From: an uncultured Rubrobacteraceae bacterium
GTDB lineage: Bacteria > Actinomycetota > Rubrobacteria > Rubrobacterales > Rubrobacteraceae
Direction: 5' to 3'
DNA: 64,000 bases
Assembly: GCA_902806085.1 (NCBI GenBank)
Contig: CADCVH010000055.1
Span: forward strand, 25,892 to 89,891
Under the pieces are notes generated by a model that had not been told where the DNA came from, did not search any database, and saw only the letters and a program-made list of their open reading frames with translations. Below are positions 25,666 to 34,038 of this stretch, piece by piece. The position numbers and the translations under genes were made by a program. Every line of letters starts with the position of its first letter. Position 1 is the first letter of the stretch.

Positions 25666-26796
25666 CTAGCGGGGGCTCGCTTGCTCCTCGAAGGCCCCCG
25701 CATCGCACCTGTTGCCCTGCGGCCGTTCCACCCCCCGTTGGTCTACGTCGACGGCGGCGCCGCAGCCGTTCCTGCCCTTGGGGATGAAGTCGACGGCGGG
25801 GGAGCCGCCTTGCAAGGCTATGGTATCCGTGGGGCCGCCGTTGTCTTGCGGGCCGCCGGGTTCGAGCCTGGGGTCGACGTTGGTTCGGGAGGTCGGCGCG
25901 CCGAAGCGGAAGCTCTTGTCGTCCGAGATGTTGTAACCGCCGTCGGTTATCGTCCCCCTGCAGGTGCCGGCCGCGCAAGCGTTGTTGACGTTGTCGTTGG
26001 TGCCGTTGGCGAGGTTGTTGGCGAAGACCGTGTCGCCGATCTTTGCCCTCGCCGCCGCGGCGTTGGCGTTCTGGATGGCGCCGCCGACGAACTCGGCGCT
26101 GTTGCCCGAGAAGGTGGAGTAGGCGACGCTGAACCTTCCGGCGCTGAGGATGGCGCCGCCGGCCTCGGACCGGTTGCCCGAGAAGGTGGAGTTGACCACC
26201 CTAAGCGCGCCCGCGCCGCTGAGGCTCGCTATGCCGCCGCCGGGGCCGATGGCCTCGTTGCCCGAAAAGGTGCTACGAACGACCTTCAGGGCGCCGCGGT
26301 TGCTGACGCCGCCGCCGGAGCCGTTCGCGGCGGAGCCGCCGGCGACCGTGAGGTTGAGCAGCTTGATCCGCGCGCCCTTCTTCACGACGAACACCCGCAC
26401 CTCGCCGCCGCCACTCACGACGATCCTCGCGTCGCGGCCGCCGTTGATGGTCAGCCCCGCCGCATCCGTGACGGCCGGCAGCGTGCCGCCCAGCGCGATG
26501 GTGGCCGCCCCTTGACCCAAGGAGAACCGGATCGCGTCGCGCTTCCTGGCGCTGCCCGCCGCGCATCCGCCGACCGCGGCGTTCGTGTCGGCGGCTTCTA
26601 TGGCCTCCCGCAGGGAGCAGTCGCCGCCGGCGTTCGACTCGTCTTCGGTTGTGTCCACGGTGATGGTGGCGCCGGGGACGGCGGCGGCACCCTTGGCCGA
26701 GGCGGGGTCGTTGCGTGGCGCCAGCATCGCCACCAGCACCGCAAAAAGAGCAGCCGCCACCAACGTCGTGATCCTGAGCCTTGCGCTCCTCGGCAT
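25666..26796 (-). CDS. secreted CSLREA / choice-anchor Q beta-helix protein
   Basis: 376 aa from ATG 26796 with AAGGAG upstream. N-terminal signal peptide (RLRITTLVAAALFAVLVAML). Then TITVDTTEDESNAGGDCSLR, the CSLREA-type signature, followed by a right-handed parallel beta-helix built of repeated STFSGN turns, and a C-terminal choice-anchor-Q-like stretch (NVDPRLEPGGPQDNGGPTDT, GSPAVDF). Such proteins are surface or secreted adhesion or polymer-binding modules. The 196 bases between this gene and the esterase hold no gene. Confidence 0.88.
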   Translation of the reverse strand: MPRSARLRITTLVAAALFAVLVAMLAPRNDPASAKGAAAVPGATITVDTTEDESNAGGDCSLREAIEAADTNAAVGGCAAGSARKRDAIRFSLGQGAATIALGGTLPAVTDAAGLTINGGRDARIVVSGGGEVRVFVVKKGARIKLLNLTVAGGSAANGSGGGVSNRGALKVVRSTFSGNEAIGPGGGIASLSGAGALRVVNSTFSGNRSEAGGAILSAGRFSVAYSTFSGNSAEFVGGAIQNANAAAARAKIGDTVFANNLANGTNDNVNNACAAGTCRGTITDGGYNISDDKSFRFGAPTSRTNVDPRLEPGGPQDNGGPTDTIALQGGSPAVDFIPKGRNGCGAAVDVDQRGVERPQGNRCDAGAFEEQASPR

Positions 26797-27014
26797 CTGT
26801 CCACTCCTTGGTCAGTGGGGCGCAGGGAAACCGTCCCACCCCTGCTTGCCTGCTACCCAAGTATCGAGGGCTCGGGGCGCCCGCGTATCCCCCCGATGAG
26901 TGATGTTCGTAGCTCTTTCGGGAGAAATTGCGGGGAATCTCCTTCCACGCACTCGGGCGGATAGTTGACAGGATTCTCAGGCGCCTTTCCTTTTCCCGTG
27001 GCATGCCTCCGCCC

Positions 27015-27167
27015 TCAGAGCCAGCAACGCCTGCGCCGCGCAGCCCGCGGGGGGCCGCTGGCCCCGCACTCCAGACACCTGGCGCGCCTGCTGCCCCCCC
27101 CCACCTTCTCGACCACGATAGGGTAGCGGTGGTCGCACCCCCAGATGGTCGCCCTCTCTCGGGCCAT
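27015..27167 (-). CDS. tiny zinc-finger-like protein
   Basis: 50 aa from ATG 27167, with GAAGGAG seven bases upstream. The sequence reads TIWGCDHRYPIVVEK and RRARCLECGASGP, giving C, H, then C-x2-C, a minimal zinc site. A basic Arg-rich tail follows. The ribosome site and ordered Cys pattern make it credible despite its size. Role unknown; DNA or RNA binding is possible. Confidence 0.6.
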   Translation of the reverse strand: MARERATIWGCDHRYPIVVEKVGGGSRRARCLECGASGPPRAARRRRCWL

Positions 27168-27464
27168 CGCAACGCTCCTTCTTGGATGGGCCATGGCCTG
27201 CCAGGAACGCTAGCGGATCGGCGGTCAGCAAGTATCACCCAAACGGACTGGATGCGATAGTTTTTTCCGCGAACTCCCGACTGCCCCCGGCGAGGTTCCG
27301 CCCCGTGCGTAGCCAGTCAAGCAGGCTGGCACCCAGCCGCGTAGCGAGGGAAGGGGATCGAGAGGGACGGAACGCTCTCACGGACTTCTTGGAACCCTTT
27401 ACAGGCGACGTTCGCGAAACTCTCCATCGACGCTGGTCGGTAGAAGCCACTTCGGGCCCACCGC
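27168..27464. other. non-coding or decayed stretch
   Basis: No frame here has a ribosome site, recognisable motif or consistent codon bias on either strand. Bias towards GC at third positions is weaker than in the neighbours. It may be intergenic filler or a remnant of a lost gene. Confidence 0.4.
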
Positions 27465-27593
27465 CTAGCGGGGTCCGAGGTGTTCGGTGCGCTGCGAGCA
27501 GAGCTTGAACTCCAGGCGGGCGAGGGCCTCTCCGGTGGGGTCGCCGCGGAGCCTCGCCCTCCTCTCTTCGGCGATCCAGGAAGCGGTCTCTAT
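27465..27593 (-). CDS. possible 42-aa protein with an ATA start
   Basis: The frame IETASWIAEERRARLRGD, then GEALARLEFKLCSQRTEHL, has good codon bias and reads like a small helical protein. No ATG, GTG or TTG exists in this frame for over 100 codons. ATA at 27591-27593 has AGGGGAGG five bases upstream. The frame is open upstream for about 50 codons more, so a longer, start-less remnant is the alternative. Confidence 0.35.
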   Translation of the reverse strand: METASWIAEERRARLRGDPTGEALARLEFKLCSQRTEHLGPR

Positions 27594-27869
27594 CCACGCC
27601 TCCCCTTGGGGCGTCCAACGGACGGGGTCTTGGGACTCCGGGAAGAAGCCCCTAGGTCCATGGCCCCATCTTGGCGTGGGACATGCCCCGGCCCGATGAA
27701 ACCCTGTCCACAGGGGCCGTAGTACCTTCAGCGGGTACCGTCCGCTTCATATCTTCGGCCCCGCGCGATCGCCCCCGTCTTGTACGCTAGGAGACTCAAT
27801 CGGGAGATGGGACTATCACGCAGACCGAAGACCGGGGGCGGTAGGACCGGGGCGACTAGGCAAAGCTCG
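27594..27869. other. accessory intergenic stretch with no confident gene
   Basis: One minus-strand frame continues from the 42-aa candidate without a canonical start, and a second short frame (ATG AAG CGG ACG, about 27750 downwards) ends after 32 codons. Neither can be assigned. This looks like the residue of a frameshifted gene. Confidence 0.35.
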
Positions 27870-27903
27870 AACCTGGAGCGCTCCAAGCAGGGCGCTCCAG
27901 GTT
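27870..27903 (-). terminator. 12-bp perfect inverted repeat after the 128-aa gene
   Basis: AACCTGGAGCGC and GCGCTCCAGGTT form a perfect stem around a 10-nt loop, about 60 bases past the stop of the minus-strand gene at 27966. A U run is lacking. Its position fits a terminator of that gene. Confidence 0.5.
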
Positions 27904-27965
27904 GAACGCAAAGCGGTCTTCGGCGGCGGTCGCGCCGGCGGGCAGCGTGGCCCTGAAGCCTATCG

Positions 27966-28352
27966 TCAGGAGTTTTGTCTTTTTTCCTGGTACTCCTGGA
28001 TGCTCTCGTATACCTCGTCCGGGAACTGCAGTTCCTGGTACGGGTTGCAGGCGTCCGGGTCGTCGGGGTTCGGGCAGATGGGGAAGTCCTGCTGCTTCTG
28101 GTACTCCATGATCTTGTCCCGCTTGGGCGGGCTGTAGCCCTTCTCCTCGACCTGCTGCACGAGCGCCTTTATCTCCTGCTCCCCGGCGTCGTGGTCCTGG
28201 GTGAGCAGCCCGACGAGCTCGTCGTTGTCCACGAAGTGGCGCCCGATCATGGCGAAGACCAGCCGCCCGTAGTGGCCGATGTCCTCCCCGTTCTCCAAAG
28301 CGTCGAGCATGTGCCCCATCATCGGGCTCTGCCGTAGGTCCTCTACCGCCAT
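27966..28352 (-). CDS. hypothetical acidic helical protein
   Basis: 128 aa from ATG 28352, with AGAGGAG upstream. Mostly helical, with MMGHMLDALENGEDIGHYGRL, then a negatively charged middle and FPICPNPDDPDACNPYQELQ near the end (two Cys). No signal peptide or membrane segment. I do not recognise the family; repeated His and acidic residues near the N-terminus recall metal- or heme-binding helical bundles, without proof. Confidence 0.8.
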   Translation of the reverse strand: MAVEDLRQSPMMGHMLDALENGEDIGHYGRLVFAMIGRHFVDNDELVGLLTQDHDAGEQEIKALVQQVEEKGYSPPKRDKIMEYQKQQDFPICPNPDDPDACNPYQELQFPDEVYESIQEYQEKRQNS

Positions 28353-28458
28353 AACCGTTCTCCTCTCTTTGGGTTTCAGGGGTTAGGGTAAGCTCCGCCA
28401 CCCGATTCACGGTGAAAGGCGCCACACGCAGCAGCCCGACGGCCCCAGAGGCGCTCCG

Positions 28459-29193
28459 CTAACCGAAAGCGGCGCCGACGAGCGGCGGCAAAACCTCGCC
28501 CGCTTTTCCCCGCAGCGAGAAGCCCGCGTGCGCCGAGAGCGGCGTGCGCTCCGGGTTGATCTCGACGACCGTCGCGCCGTTCTCCAGGGCCTCGTAAGGC
28601 AAGGCCGCCGCCGGATAGACGAGCCCAGAGGTCCCGACGCTGAGAAAGAGGTCGCACGAACGCGCCGCCCCCGAGGCCGCTTCGATCTCTGCAGCCGGCA
28701 GTGCCTCCCCGAACCACACCACGTCCGGCCGGAGAGGCGAGCCGCAATTGGGGCAAGGGGGCGGGGCGTGGCCCGCCTCGTCCGGCTCCACCGTTAGGCC
28801 CTCCGCCGGGCAACGGCTGCGGCGGATGTTGCCGTGCAACTCGACGACGTTCTCGCTGCCGGCCTCCCGGTGCAGGCCGTCCACGTTCTGGGTGACGAGG
28901 GAGAAGACCGGCGCGGCGCGTTCGAGCTCCGCCAGGGCGGCGTGCCCGGCGTTGGGCCGCGCCCTTTCGACAAGCCCGCGCCGCCACGCGTACCACTTCC
29001 AGACGAGCTCGGGGTCGTGCTCGAAAGCCTCCGGTGTTGCGAGTTCCCGCGGGTCGTACCGCGCCCAGAGTCCTGCCTGCGCGTCCCGGAAAGTGGGGAC
29101 GCCGCTTTCGGCCGAGATCCCGGCCCCGGTCAACGCCACCACGCGGCGGGCCTCGCGCAGGGCCCCGACCAGCCCCGGAGGAAAACCCGGCAC
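28459..29193 (-). CDS. NAD-dependent protein deacylase (sirtuin, CobB type)
   Basis: 244 aa from GTG 29193. The Rossmann motif VVALTGAGISAESGVPTFRD, TQNVDGLH, catalytic His in VELHGNI, zinc Cys residues (RCPAEG; a second CPNC), and VWFGE are all present. YDPRELATPEAF and WKWYAWRR resemble class III desuccinylases that use a Tyr and Arg pair. A CTG at 29205 overlaps the hisS stop as CTGA and is an alternative start. Last gene of the relA-hisS operon. Confidence 0.92.
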   Translation of the reverse strand: MPGFPPGLVGALREARRVVALTGAGISAESGVPTFRDAQAGLWARYDPRELATPEAFEHDPELVWKWYAWRRGLVERARPNAGHAALAELERAAPVFSLVTQNVDGLHREAGSENVVELHGNIRRSRCPAEGLTVEPDEAGHAPPPCPNCGSPLRPDVVWFGEALPAAEIEAASGAARSCDLFLSVGTSGLVYPAAALPYEALENGATVVEINPERTPLSAHAGFSLRGKAGEVLPPLVGAAFG

Positions 29194-29201
29194 GGGCGGG
29201 G

Positions 29202-30476
29202 TCAGGCCCCTATCGCCCGCAGGAGCTCCGTGGCCCCGTCGGAGGCGCCCACCTCTCGTTCCTCGCCCGAGGCCATGTCGCGCACCTTGACCGTGCCGCG
29301 GGAGATCTCGTCCTCGCCCACGATCGCGGCGAACGACGCCCCGGAACGGTCGGCCTGCTTGAACTGGCCCTTCGCCCCACGCCCGCCGTAGTCCAGGTCG
29401 CACGAGACGCCGTCCGCCCGCAGGGCGCCCGCCAGCCGCATCGCCGGGACTCGGGCCTCGGGGGCCAGCGTCACGAAAAACACGTCCAGCGAGGGCTCCT
29501 GCTCGTGGGAGGCCGCGGCCAGAAGCATCCGCTCGACGCCGGAGCCGAAGCCTATGCCGCCGAGGTCGGGGCCGCCGAGGTCCGGTATCAGGGCGTTGTA
29601 CCGTCCCCCTGCCCCAACCGTGTCCTGGGCACCCAGCGCCCCGCTCTTCGCCTCGAAGACCGTCATCGTGTAGTAGTCGAGCCCGCGCACGAGCCGCTCG
29701 TCAAGCTCGTAGGGGACGCCGAGCGCGTCGAGCCCCTCGCGCACCGCGGCGAGGTGCTCCGAGGCGGCGCGGCTCAGGTAGGCCCCGATGTTCGGCGCTT
29801 CCGCAAGTACGGCCTGGGTCCCCTCGTGCTTGGAGTCGAAGGTCCGAAGCGGGTTCGTCTCCATGCGCGCCACGGAGTCCGGGTCGAGGTCGGCGGCGTG
29901 ACGCTGGAGGTAGGCGCGCAGCTCGGGGACGTAGGCGCGGCGGGTCTCCATGTCGCCGATATTGTTCAGGTAGACGACCTCCTCCTTCACGCCGACGGCC
30001 TGGTGGATGGAGTAAAGGAGCGAGATCGCCTCGACGTCCACCAGCGGGTCGGACGTTCCGAGCGCCTCCACCCCGATCTGGGTGTGCTGCCTGTAGCGAC
30101 CCTTCTGCTGGCGCTCCTGCCGGAACATCGGTCCCACGTAGAACAGCTTCGTAGGCTGGGCTAGCTTGAACAGGTTGTGCTCGATGTAAGCCCGCACGGC
30201 GCCCGGCGTCCCCTCGGGTCTCAGCGCCATCTCCCGCCCGCCCTTGTCCCTGAAAGTGAACATCTCTTTTTGCACCACGATGTCCGAGGCCTCCCCCGCC
30301 GTGCGGGCGAAGAGCTCTATCTCCTCGAAGATGGGCGTCCTTATCTCCTGGTAATTGTGGAGTCCCAGGATTCCACGGGCCCGGTCCTCTACGAACGCCC
30401 ACAGGCCCGCCCGCTCGTGGGGCTCGCGTCCCCCGGGGTAGACGTCGTAGGTGCCCCTCGGTCCCTTGTAGCTCAC
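29202..30476 (-). CDS. hisS: histidine-tRNA ligase
   Basis: 424 aa from GTG 30476 (GTGA overlap with the MBL gene). Class II motif 1 and 2 regions (GPRGTYDVYPGG, MALRPEGTPGAVRAYIEHNL, VGPMFRQERQQKGRYRQHTQ), the His-specific LVRGLDYYTMTVFEAK and GGRYNALIPDLGGPDLGGIG, and a C-terminal anticodon-binding domain (VFFVTLAPEARVPAMRLAGA). Full length. Confidence 0.96.
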   Translation of the reverse strand: MSYKGPRGTYDVYPGGREPHERAGLWAFVEDRARGILGLHNYQEIRTPIFEEIELFARTAGEASDIVVQKEMFTFRDKGGREMALRPEGTPGAVRAYIEHNLFKLAQPTKLFYVGPMFRQERQQKGRYRQHTQIGVEALGTSDPLVDVEAISLLYSIHQAVGVKEEVVYLNNIGDMETRRAYVPELRAYLQRHAADLDPDSVARMETNPLRTFDSKHEGTQAVLAEAPNIGAYLSRAASEHLAAVREGLDALGVPYELDERLVRGLDYYTMTVFEAKSGALGAQDTVGAGGRYNALIPDLGGPDLGGIGFGSGVERMLLAAASHEQEPSLDVFFVTLAPEARVPAMRLAGALRADGVSCDLDYGGRGAKGQFKQADRSGASFAAIVGEDEISRGTVKVRDMASGEEREVGASDGATELLRAIGA

Positions 30477-31051
30477 GCAACTACCGGCGGCAGGTACGGG
30501 TTCGTCTCCAGTTGTTCCCTGGCGAGCAGGACGGGTCCGTGGCCCGCGTAGAGGCGGGTCTCTTCCTCCCAGAGCGGCATCACCTTGCGCAAGGAAACCT
30601 CGAGGTCCTCCCAGGAGGCGCCGTCTATGTCCGTCCGGCCGACGCTGCCGGGCAGGATCAAGTCGCCCACGATCTGGTCCCGCCCTACCACGAAGGTAAC
30701 GGAACCCGCCGCGTGCCCCGGCGTGTTCAGCACCCGGAACCTCTCGCCCGCGAGCTCCAGCTCCTGACCCTCATCAAGCGGCTCGTAGACGCCGACGCCC
30801 GCGTCCTCAGCCGCGTCCGGATGCACGTAGAGCGGGGCGTTCGTCCCGCGCAGCACGGCGTCCAGGGCGCCGACGTGGTCGGCGTGGGCGTGCGTCAGGA
30901 GTACCGCCGCCACAGGGCCGCGGACGGCGCCCAGGATCCTGCCCGGCTCCGCCCCCGCGTCGACGATCACGTCCCCCTCGGGCGCGTGGACCACGTATGA
31001 GTTCACCTCGAAGCCGTCCATGGACACGGTTACCTGCTCGATCTCGGTCAA
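30473..31051 (-). CDS. metallo-beta-lactamase-fold hydrolase (glyoxalase II-like)
   Basis: 192 aa from TTG 31051, which overlaps the MOSC stop as TTGA. Zinc motif THAHADHVGAL and later histidines (TPGHAAGSV, GHGPVLL) with Asp in VGDLILPG, characteristic of the small glyoxalase-II-like subgroup that follows relA in many Gram-positive genomes. Cytoplasmic. Substrate unknown. Overlaps both neighbours, so co-translated with hisS. Confidence 0.93.
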   Translation of the reverse strand: MTEIEQVTVSMDGFEVNSYVVHAPEGDVIVDAGAEPGRILGAVRGPVAAVLLTHAHADHVGALDAVLRGTNAPLYVHPDAAEDAGVGVYEPLDEGQELELAGERFRVLNTPGHAAGSVTFVVGRDQIVGDLILPGSVGRTDIDGASWEDLEVSLRKVMPLWEEETRLYAGHGPVLLAREQLETNPYLPPVVA

Positions 31052-31716
31052 ACCACGCTCCCAACCTTCGCGCTTCTCTCCAACAGCCGATCCAGCCGCC
31101 GCTCGTTCATCCCGCGGGCCCGCGCGGCTATCGGCGCCGCGAGATGACGCCGCAGGGCCGCCTCGCCCACGTCCGGCTCGAAAAACGCCCGAAACACCTC
31201 TATCGCGGGCACCCGCTCCCCGCCGTACGGCTCCCGCCCGACCGCGTCCCCGGCCCTCACTTCGCCTCCCCGGATCACGCGGCAGTAGAGCCCCGGCCGC
31301 TCCGCCCGCCTGAACCGCCTTGGAAAAGCGGGGTCCCCCATCCGGACCGCCAGCGTCACGCACGGTATGCGGGGCGCCGTCACCTCGAGCACCACCGAGC
31401 CTACCGAGAAGCGGTCCCCGATGCACGCCCCGGCGCTCTCCAAACCGGAAACGGTCAGGTTCTCCCCGAACGTGCCGGGCGCCAACCCGCGCCCCAGCTC
31501 CCCCGACCACCACCCGTAGTCGGGCCCCCCGAAGAGGTAGACCGCCTGGTCCACGCCGCCGTGGTTCTCCTTGTCGCTTATGGCGTCGCCGGCGAGGCCG
31601 CTGGTCGTGATCCCGACGGGCGCATCCACCGGGCGCTTGAAGGTGCCGGTCTTTCCGGGGCTTTTGGCGCCCTGGATTGGCTCTTCGCGGCCAACGTTCA
31701 CGCTCAGTAGGCGCAA
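31048..31716 (-). CDS. MOSC domain protein
   Basis: 222 aa from TTG 31716. MOSC (molybdenum cofactor sulfurase C-terminal) fold in the YiiM-like layout: HGGVDQAVYLFGGPDYGWWS, then PGTFGENLTVSGL, then EVTAPRIPCVTLAVRMGDP. The conserved Cys is the expected cofactor ligand. The family includes oxidoreductases that reduce N-hydroxylated compounds. It sits between relA and the MBL gene, overlapping the latter by four bases. Confidence 0.92.
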   Translation of the reverse strand: MRLLSVNVGREEPIQGAKSPGKTGTFKRPVDAPVGITTSGLAGDAISDKENHGGVDQAVYLFGGPDYGWWSGELGRGLAPGTFGENLTVSGLESAGACIGDRFSVGSVVLEVTAPRIPCVTLAVRMGDPAFPRRFRRAERPGLYCRVIRGGEVRAGDAVGREPYGGERVPAIEVFRAFFEPDVGEAALRRHLAAPIAARARGMNERRLDRLLERSAKVGSVV

Positions 31717-31717
31717 G

Positions 31718-33943
31718 TCAGCTTTCCAGGGGCGTGCCGTCGCGCGAGACGCGGCAGACGTCGTAGACGTCGGGGATGCCCCGGATCTTGCGTATGACCT
31801 CCTCGACGTGCTGCACGCTGCCGGCCTTAAAGGCGAAGCGGCTTAGGGCCGTCCGGTCCTCGATCGTGTCCACCCTCGCCGACACGATGTTGACCCCCGC
31901 GTCCGAGATCCCGGCCGTGATGTCCTTCAGCAGGTGCATCCGGTCAAGCGCCTCGACGAGAAGCTCCACCGTGAAAAGCTTTCCCTGGCCTATCGCCCAC
32001 TCGACCTCCACGAACCGCTCCGGGTCGCGGGACTTCAGGGCGCGGGCGTTGACGCATCCGGCCGAATGGACGACGACCCCGCGACCGAGCGAGACGTAGC
32101 CCACGACGTCGTCTCCTGGCATCGGGGTGCAACACCGGGCCAGGCGCGTCAGGATGCCGCTTGACCCCACGACCCGCACGCCCGTCTCCTCCGCCGCGCC
32201 GGCGTCGCCTGGCAGCGGCAGCGGGGCCAGGGCCGGGCTCTTCTTGGGCTCCTCAGCCTCTTCCTTGGGCTGGACGAGGTCGACGATCCGGCCGGCCACG
32301 TTCTCCGCGGAGATGGAGCCCGCGCCGACGGCGGCGAGCATGTCGTCCGGGGAGGAGTTGTTCGTGGCGCGCGCCACGTCCTCGAGGATGCCGGAGGGGA
32401 CCTTGCCGATCCGGCGCTTCTTCAAGAGGCCGAGGATCTTCTCCCGGCCGAGGGAGAGGTTGTCCTCGCGGTCGGCCTTGTTGAAGAATTGCCGGATCTT
32501 GTTCCGGGCCCGCCCGCTCTGCACCACCGCGAGCCAGTCCCGGCTCGGCCCGGAGTTCTTGCCCGTTATGACCTGCACCCGGTCCCCGCTTACGAGCTCG
32601 GAATCCAGGGGAACTATCCTGTCGTTCACCTTGGCGCCGATGGTCCTGTGGCCGATCTCCGTGTGCACGTGGTACGCGAAGTCTATGGGTGTGGCCCCCG
32701 AAGGCAGGCTGACCACGTCCCCCTTGGGCGTAAAGACGAAGACCTCATCGGCGACGAGCTCGCCTTTCAGGGACTCCATAAACTCCGAGGAGTCCGTCGT
32801 CTCCTGCTGCCACTCCATCATGCTCTTCAGCCAGCCCAAACGGTCGACCTGCCGGTCGGTGAGGCCGTGCTTGTACATCCAGTGGGCGGCGATACCGAAC
32901 TCGGCGGTCGTGTCCATCTCGTGGGTCCGGATCTGGATCTCCAGGAGCTTCCCCTCGTTGCTCATGACCGTCGTGTGGAGCGACTGGTACATGTTGAACT
33001 TGGGCATAGCGATGTAATCCTTGAACCGCCCCGGTATCGGCTTCCAGATGGAATGTATGACGCCCAGGGCGCCGTAACAGTCCCGCACGGAATCCACCAC
33101 GACCCTGAGGCCCGTCAGGTCGTAGATCTCGTTGAACTCCTTGTTGCGCCGTACCATCTTGTTGTAGATCGAGTAGAAGTGCTTCACCCGCCCGTGAACC
33201 TCGGTCTCCGTCCCCGTCTCGCGCAGGTGCCGCAAGAGCTCCGCGGCCGTCCCGTTGATAAACGCCTCCCGGTCGCCCCTGCGGGCGGCCACCAGGCGCT
33301 TTATCTCCTCGTAGCGCCGGGGGTGGAGGGTGGCGAACGAGAGGTCTTCGAGCTCCCACTTCAGCGAGTAGATCCCGAGCCTGTGGGCCAGCGGCGCGTA
33401 GATCTCGAGCGTCTCCGTGGCCTTCTTCAGTTGCGTCTCGCGCTTGAGGTAGGCGAGCGTCCTCATGTTGTGCAGCCGGTCGGCGAGCTTGATGATGATG
33501 ACCCGCACGTCCCGGCTCATCGCCACGATCATCTTGCGCAAGGATTCGGCCTGCGCCTCTTCGAGGTTCCCGGACGGCAGATTACCGAGCTTGGTGACCC
33601 CGTCCACGATCTCCCCGACCTCGTCCCCAAACTGCCCGGCAAGCTCCGCCTTGGTGACCCCCGTGTCTTCCAGAACGTCGTGCAACAAAGCGGCCGCGAT
33701 GGTCGTGGCGTCGAGCCGCAACTCCGCCAGGATCGCCGCGGTCGCCAGGGGATGGTAGACGAACGGCTCGCCGCTCTTGCGGACCTGCCCGCGGTGGGCG
33801 GCGTGGGCCACGCGGTACGCACCCGCGATCAGCTCCTCTGCCCCCTCGGGCGCGTAAGAGGAGACCTTCTCCACCAAGGCAGAGATGGTCACCGGCGGGG
33901 CCGGTATCGCCCGCGGTCGCTCTTCTGTGCGTACTGGCTCCAT
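31718..33943 (-). CDS. relA: RelA/SpoT bifunctional (p)ppGpp synthetase/hydrolase
   Basis: 741 aa from ATG 33943. HD hydrolase (VYHPLATAAILAELRLDA, ALLHDVLEDT, KLADRLHNMRTL), synthetase (DLTGLRVVVDSVRDCYGALG, DYIAMPKFNMYQSLHTTV), TGS (EVFVFTPKGDVVSLPSGATP), and C-terminal ACT domain. It makes and degrades ppGpp on amino acid starvation. The -10 box TATAAT ends six bases before the ATG and there is no ribosome site, so the mRNA is probably leaderless. First gene of a five-gene operon to the sirtuin. Confidence 0.96.
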   Translation of the reverse strand: MEPVRTEERPRAIPAPPVTISALVEKVSSYAPEGAEELIAGAYRVAHAAHRGQVRKSGEPFVYHPLATAAILAELRLDATTIAAALLHDVLEDTGVTKAELAGQFGDEVGEIVDGVTKLGNLPSGNLEEAQAESLRKMIVAMSRDVRVIIIKLADRLHNMRTLAYLKRETQLKKATETLEIYAPLAHRLGIYSLKWELEDLSFATLHPRRYEEIKRLVAARRGDREAFINGTAAELLRHLRETGTETEVHGRVKHFYSIYNKMVRRNKEFNEIYDLTGLRVVVDSVRDCYGALGVIHSIWKPIPGRFKDYIAMPKFNMYQSLHTTVMSNEGKLLEIQIRTHEMDTTAEFGIAAHWMYKHGLTDRQVDRLGWLKSMMEWQQETTDSSEFMESLKGELVADEVFVFTPKGDVVSLPSGATPIDFAYHVHTEIGHRTIGAKVNDRIVPLDSELVSGDRVQVITGKNSGPSRDWLAVVQSGRARNKIRQFFNKADREDNLSLGREKILGLLKKRRIGKVPSGILEDVARATNNSSPDDMLAAVGAGSISAENVAGRIVDLVQPKEEAEEPKKSPALAPLPLPGDAGAAEETGVRVVGSSGILTRLARCCTPMPGDDVVGYVSLGRGVVVHSAGCVNARALKSRDPERFVEVEWAIGQGKLFTVELLVEALDRMHLLKDITAGISDAGVNIVSARVDTIEDRTALSRFAFKAGSVQHVEEVIRKIRGIPDVYDVCRVSRDGTPLES

Positions 33944-33949
33944 GCCGAT

Positions 33950-33955
33950 ATTATA
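33950..33955 (-). promoter_or_regulatory. -10 box of relA, leaderless configuration
   Basis: TATAAT on the minus strand, six bases before the relA ATG. The predicted transcription start coincides with the first codon. Confidence 0.65.
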
Positions 33956-33967
33956 ACCCTTCGGCAC

Positions 33968-33983
33968 GCCGCCTAAAGGCGGC
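33968..33983 (-). promoter_or_regulatory. small hairpin upstream of relA
   Basis: GCCGCC-TTTA-GGCGGC (minus strand) is a perfect 6-bp stem with a 4-nt loop, positioned where the -35 box of the relA promoter would be. CGGCACGCC is repeated three times between 33962 and 34024. It may be a regulator-binding site or the terminator of the upstream UbiB gene. Confidence 0.35.
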
Positions 33984-34038
33984 TCCCGGCACGCCGCGCC
34001 CTTCGGGCTCCCTCTCGGCACGCCCCGGCTGTCGCCAG

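Noticed and set aside
26797..26976. TTGACA box at 26966-26971 as a promoter
   Set aside because: No matching -10 at the right spacing and no plus-strand gene follows.
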